From Bacteroidetes oral taxon 274 str. F0058 (GTDB lineage: Bacteria > Bacteroidota > Bacteroidia > Bacteroidales > Paludibacteraceae): DNA of 64,000 bases. The translations under genes and the position numbers were made by a program. This document shows, in pieces, positions 60,697 to 64,000 of this stretch. The stretch lies in the NCBI GenBank assembly GCA_000163695.1, contig GG774889.1:173670-237669 (forward strand), read 5' to 3'. The notes under the pieces were generated by a model that was not told the origin of the DNA, made no database searches, and worked only from the letters and a program-made list of their open reading frames with translations. Position 1 is the first letter of the stretch. The number at the start of each line of letters is the position of its first letter.

Positions 60697-61617
60697 TTAT
60701 TTTTTAGTTAGATATAGGTCTTTACAAGTAATAAACCGAAACTCTTTGTTTTTGAAAAACTGCAATTCTTTCTCTAAAATAGGGATTGCCTTGTTCCCGA
60801 GGTTCTTTACTTTTAGTCTGTGCCTTAGTACATCGCCCAATAGATATGCAATGTAATTGTTGGCACGTCGCTGTATATTGTCTGTCTCGCGGTCTTCGTC
60901 GATAAATTCGTTTGGGTGTGTCAGGAAATTGAACTGGCGTCCGTTGGCGAGAGTCTCCCAATATAACAGCCTGCGAGTCAATCTGTTCAGCATAGGCGAT
61001 ATGCGCATAAAAGTCCCTATATATGGGAAACCGAGAGCCGAAATAGGTATTTCGAATATGGGAGAGTCTCCTCGGCGAAAGATATTGTCTTCCCTTGTGA
61101 AGTATGCTTTGCGGGGAGCCGTTATCCAATTTAGTTTTTTCAGCGAACCAAAGGACAAAAACATATCAAGTCGCTGAGACGAAACGGAGCTGTCTATCTT
61201 GTAACCCGCTTCGTTTAACACTTCGCAGAACTTCTTATCGACTCTCGCTGCCGGGGCTCTAAATGAGATGACCTCTTCGCCTGTGATGTCTTCCAATATC
61301 TTTTTTGACGTTGCCAGATGTTCCAACTGTATCCGGCGGGGTAGTATGTCTATTGCCTGGCTTACTTCGTGTGTAAGACCGTGAGAGCCTATTTCGTGTC
61401 CTTTGCTGTGAGCCATTCGTACCACATCGGGATACAGCCGTGCGATGTAGCCTGTATAGAAGAATGTAGCCTTTACTCCGTAACGCTCGTACAAATCGAG
61501 CAGTCGCGGCATTCCCTGTCGGAGAACATATTCGCCTGTCTTGTCGCGTAGTTTGTGGTTTAGTATTGATGTGGTTTCCACATCGTTCGTCATTAAACAG
61601 TATCTGTCTTTTGTCAT
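60697..61617 (-). CDS. Polysaccharide deacetylase (NodB homology)
   Basis: The protein has 306 residues. The catalytic TNDVETTS and the metal pair in GHEIGSHGLTHEVSQ are present. VISFRAPAARVDKKF has the family Arg-Ala-Pro motif, and FLTHPNEFIDEDRE holds the last His. It resembles the PEP-CTERM/exopolysaccharide-type deacetylases. It is a second deacetylase-fold gene in the cluster. Confidence 0.88.
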   Translation of the reverse strand: MTKDRYCLMTNDVETTSILNHKLRDKTGEYVLRQGMPRLLDLYERYGVKATFFYTGYIARLYPDVVRMAHSKGHEIGSHGLTHEVSQAIDILPRRIQLEHLATSKKILEDITGEEVISFRAPAARVDKKFCEVLNEAGYKIDSSVSSQRLDMFLSFGSLKKLNWITAPRKAYFTREDNIFRRGDSPIFEIPISALGFPYIGTFMRISPMLNRLTRRLLYWETLANGRQFNFLTHPNEFIDEDRETDNIQRRANNYIAYLLGDVLRHRLKVKNLGNKAIPILEKELQFFKNKEFRFITCKDLYLTKK

Positions 61618-61853
61618 TTCTTTTTTGGGGAAACTAATTTGTAAATATCTATTAGTCGTTGAGCAATAATTGAAGTTGAGTTTTATGTTTGATTGTCTAA
61701 TGCTCCAGTAGTAATATCTTTTGATATAAATGCTCCTTCTAGTACGACAATTCGTATATGTGGGTTATTGCTATGATTTTATAAGCATAGGTATTACGTA
61801 TTGCTGTTGTTTCTCTATATTATTCTCGGCAAGTATTGTGTTTATATTCATTA

Positions 61854-63170
61854 TTATTTTGACATAATAAATCTGCGTTTACCATTTTCTAATGGTTCGA
61901 ATTGATCTATGTACTCAACACGAATTTCACAATCGTCACCTGCATATTTTTTGATAGTGTCTATTATTTTTGATTCTTCTTCCTTTTTGAAGTTTGGTAA
62001 TACTACAAGCGTAACAACTAAAGAACTCTCAGACAACTGTTTTATTCGATATGCTTTGACATTAAATTGTTTGAAAACTACGGTGAATCCGGGATTTGTA
62101 ATTGTATGTCCATTTTTGAGTCGGATAATATCTCCTGTACGCCCCTCTATTTTCTTTATTATTTGTCCATTGTAATGCGTATTTGCGGTATTGTCCATCA
62201 CTACGGCATCTCCTACCTCGTATCGCAGCATAGGGAACGCAAAATCAATGAGATTAGAGCAGTACAAAGTCGAAATTTCCAATGGATTTTCTACTTCGCA
62301 AAACGTATTGTAACCTACGAAATAACTGCCTCTCTCGATTTCGAAAGCGGTAATTCCTCCGTCGTGTGCTCCGTAGCAGTCCATCACTTTGGAGTCGAAA
62401 GCCTCTTCTATCACTTGGCGATACTCGGGAGTAAGTACTTCGGAAGTAGTAAAAACCGCATTAAGTTTATATTTTACATTGTGCTTTTTCACATAAGATG
62501 CTAATATATATATAGATGATGCATACCCATAGATATATTTTACTCTTTTCTTACGGGCTATTTCAATATATTTTCGACATATACTATCCTCCATATTCAT
62601 ACCATTTAAGGCAATAGCATTTCGGAGTTTATAATAAATATCGTGTAACCGGTTTTTTTTGTTTACACGGAAAAGCGAAGAACTTCCGAACGATAAAAAT
62701 GGTTCACCATAGTGAAATCCCGTAGTTTTCCAAGCATGTATTTTTGCCGCAGTTACATATCCCCACGTGTTTTCGTCTATAATAAAACGAAGTGGTTCGC
62801 CGGTAGATCCTCCTGTGGAATGTTTACGATGTGGGATTTTAGTAATATTGTCGGGAACAATATCCGAATAACGCTGTCTGATAATTTCTTTAGTCAGTAC
62901 CGGCAAACGACAAATATCGTCGGTAGATGTAAAATCGTCAATACTATAACCGGATTTATCGATAATCTCTTTGTAATAAACGGTATGTTCGTAAGCAAAT
63001 CGAATAAGGTCGCGAAACTGCCGATTTTGCCATTCGGTAATTTTATCTCGGCTAAGAGAATTTAATTTGTTTATTTTTTTATACCAATAACTTATCTTCA
63101 TCCCCATCATCATATCTACAATGGGGATTACTATTTTGAGCAAAATGAACTCTTTAATTTTTGCCATCAT
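61854..63170 (-). CDS. Phenylacetate-CoA ligase-like (CapK) adenylate-forming protein
   Basis: The protein has 438 residues. The PaaK/CapK pattern includes RHKSTGGSTGEPLRF written here as HRKHSTGGSTGEPLRF (ATP loop), then VFTTSEVLTPEYRQVIEEAF, CYGAHDGGITAFEIERG and EGRTGDIIRLKNG. CapK-type enzymes sit in capsule clusters and probably activate an acid used to decorate the polymer. It overlaps the upstream glycosyltransferase gene by 17 bases. Confidence 0.87.
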   Translation of the reverse strand: MMAKIKEFILLKIVIPIVDMMMGMKISYWYKKINKLNSLSRDKITEWQNRQFRDLIRFAYEHTVYYKEIIDKSGYSIDDFTSTDDICRLPVLTKEIIRQRYSDIVPDNITKIPHRKHSTGGSTGEPLRFIIDENTWGYVTAAKIHAWKTTGFHYGEPFLSFGSSSLFRVNKKNRLHDIYYKLRNAIALNGMNMEDSICRKYIEIARKKRVKYIYGYASSIYILASYVKKHNVKYKLNAVFTTSEVLTPEYRQVIEEAFDSKVMDCYGAHDGGITAFEIERGSYFVGYNTFCEVENPLEISTLYCSNLIDFAFPMLRYEVGDAVVMDNTANTHYNGQIIKKIEGRTGDIIRLKNGHTITNPGFTVVFKQFNVKAYRIKQLSESSLVVTLVVLPNFKKEEESKIIDTIKKYAGDDCEIRVEYIDQFEPLENGKRRFIMSK

Positions 63171-63999
63171 ATATTTTGAATAAATCGTTTTTTATGTTTT
63201 CCCATCTGTATCGATGAGCTTCTACCAGTGCCGCCTGTATCATATTTCGAGTAAGTTCTTGATTTTCTACAGCCTCTATCATAAGTTTAGCAAGAGACAT
63301 ATGGTCGTTGCTGTCAAAGAGATAGCCTGTTTTTCTGTTTTCTACTACATAAGGAATACCGCCGACATCACTTGATATGACGAGCAGCCCCGCACTGAAA
63401 GCCTCAATAATCGAAACAGGCATATTATCTATTAGAGGAGCAGAAAGAAAAATATCGTTTTTCTCTAAATAAGGATAAATGTCTTTATTGTCTACCCTTC
63501 CTACAAACGTTATATTCGGAATATTTTGCGACGATACAAGTCTCTCGAGATTTTCTCGTTCGGGTCCGTCGCCAAGTATAGTCAATCGGGCTTCGGGGAT
63601 ACTTTTATGCACTATACCGAATGCACGAATAATACACGAGATATTATACAGAGGATATAAAGAACGCATACTTATGTAGTTGGGTACGATAGTATTTCGT
63701 TCTTTAAAAGGTAACGTATTTTCAATGATATTTGGTAAGATTTTACAAGATATTCCGAACGAAGCGAATACATCTTTTAGAAATCCTGATGGCACGGTAA
63801 TTTCTTGGCAATTAGACAAAAAATAGCCCGTAAAAAACTTAAATCGACCGAAAAAACGTTGAGCATCGCCACCATGATATGTTACGATTAGTCTTTTTCT
63901 CTGCATCTTCGAAATTATCGAGGCTAATACGATAGGGAAAAATCCCCAGTAAGAGCAACCATGTACGTGAAATATGTCGTAATGCCGTCCTATAAACAT
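63154..63999 (-). CDS. Glycosyltransferase family 4, incomplete at window end
   Basis: At least 281 residues, with the true start beyond 64000. The GT4 C-terminal domain is clear: ARLTILGDGPERENLERLV, NITFVGRVDNKDIYPYLEK, and MPVSIIEAFSAGLLVISSDV followed by GGIPYVVENRKTGYLF. The N-terminal part includes YHGGDAQRFFGRFKF. It is the first visible gene of the surface-polysaccharide operon, which continues off the window. Confidence 0.9.
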   Translation of the reverse strand: MFIGRHYDIFHVHGCSYWGFFPIVLASIISKMQRKRLIVTYHGGDAQRFFGRFKFFTGYFLSNCQEITVPSGFLKDVFASFGISCKILPNIIENTLPFKERNTIVPNYISMRSLYPLYNISCIIRAFGIVHKSIPEARLTILGDGPERENLERLVSSQNIPNITFVGRVDNKDIYPYLEKNDIFLSAPLIDNMPVSIIEAFSAGLLVISSDVGGIPYVVENRKTGYLFDSNDHMSLAKLMIEAVENQELTRNMIQAALVEAHRYRWENIKNDLFKIYDGKN

Positions 64000-64000
64000 C

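Overview
The window reads as a chromosomal segment of a Bacteroidales bacterium (phylum Bacteroidota). The grounds are the many promoters with the Bacteroidota -7 box TAnnTTTG, a type IX secretion gene (porQ) next to cmk, TonB-dependent receptors, many Cys-lipoproteins, a DUF6108-type gene, a peptidase M49, and a radical SAM/lipoprotein pair of the kind known from this phylum. The genus cannot be fixed from sequence alone. No rRNA, tRNA or CRISPR array was recognised.

Layout. 0-3 kb: radical SAM/SPASM enzyme with a partner lipoprotein, and an FtsX-like permease. 3.5-13.6 kb: dipeptidyl peptidase III, a YoeB-type toxin-antitoxin pair, DUF1573 protein, a metallo-hydrolase beside a decapitated glycosyltransferase, an orphan HigA-like regulator next to a higB fossil, recQ, hicAB, and a cobalamin riboswitch that drives an unusual leucine-rich lipoprotein. 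13.7-21.2 kb: housekeeping genes cmk, porQ, purH, sufS, ruvB and a frameshifted pepD. 21.3-29.4 kb: BtuB-like receptor, polysaccharide flippase, a repeat-rich intergenic region, CDF metal transporter, and an ECF-sigma operon. 29.4-35.0 kb: an accessory patch with a dispersed repeat in three copies, an AT-rich ParB-like ORF, a broken dinD-like gene, a divergent SnoaL/HxlR pair, and hydrolase and patatin genes that share a duplicated promoter region.

35.0-53.6 kb: the most striking feature. It is an ~18.6 kb Mu-like transposable element bounded by imperfect 24-bp inverted repeats (20/24 identical) with repeated transposase-site-like motifs inside them. One arm encodes repressor, Ner-like protein, MuA-type DDE transposase, MuB-type ATPase, a second P-loop ATPase and DUF3164. 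After a terminator and a separate promoter, the other arm encodes a whole contractile tail (sheath, tube, frameshifted chaperone, tape measure, hub, spike, baseplate J, fibres) plus a lysis cassette with an amidase and a u-spanin-like protein. I see no portal, terminase, capsid, protease or other head gene. It may be a mobile, self-transposing tailocin (headless phage-tail particle), or a prophage that has lost its head module very cleanly.

53.7-64 kb: His-rich DUF4625 lipoprotein with a TonB receptor (metal uptake suspected), an orphan IS1 InsA-like protein, then a surface-polysaccharide cluster (DUF354 glycosyltransferase-like, FemAB-like, two deacetylase-fold proteins, a hexapeptide acyltransferase, a CapK/PaaK-like adenylate-forming enzyme and a GT4 glycosyltransferase) that runs off the window end.

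Several genes carry single-base frameshifts (pepD; the tail fibre twice). Some could be assembly errors and some real decay or recoding; the tail chaperone shift is almost certainly programmed.
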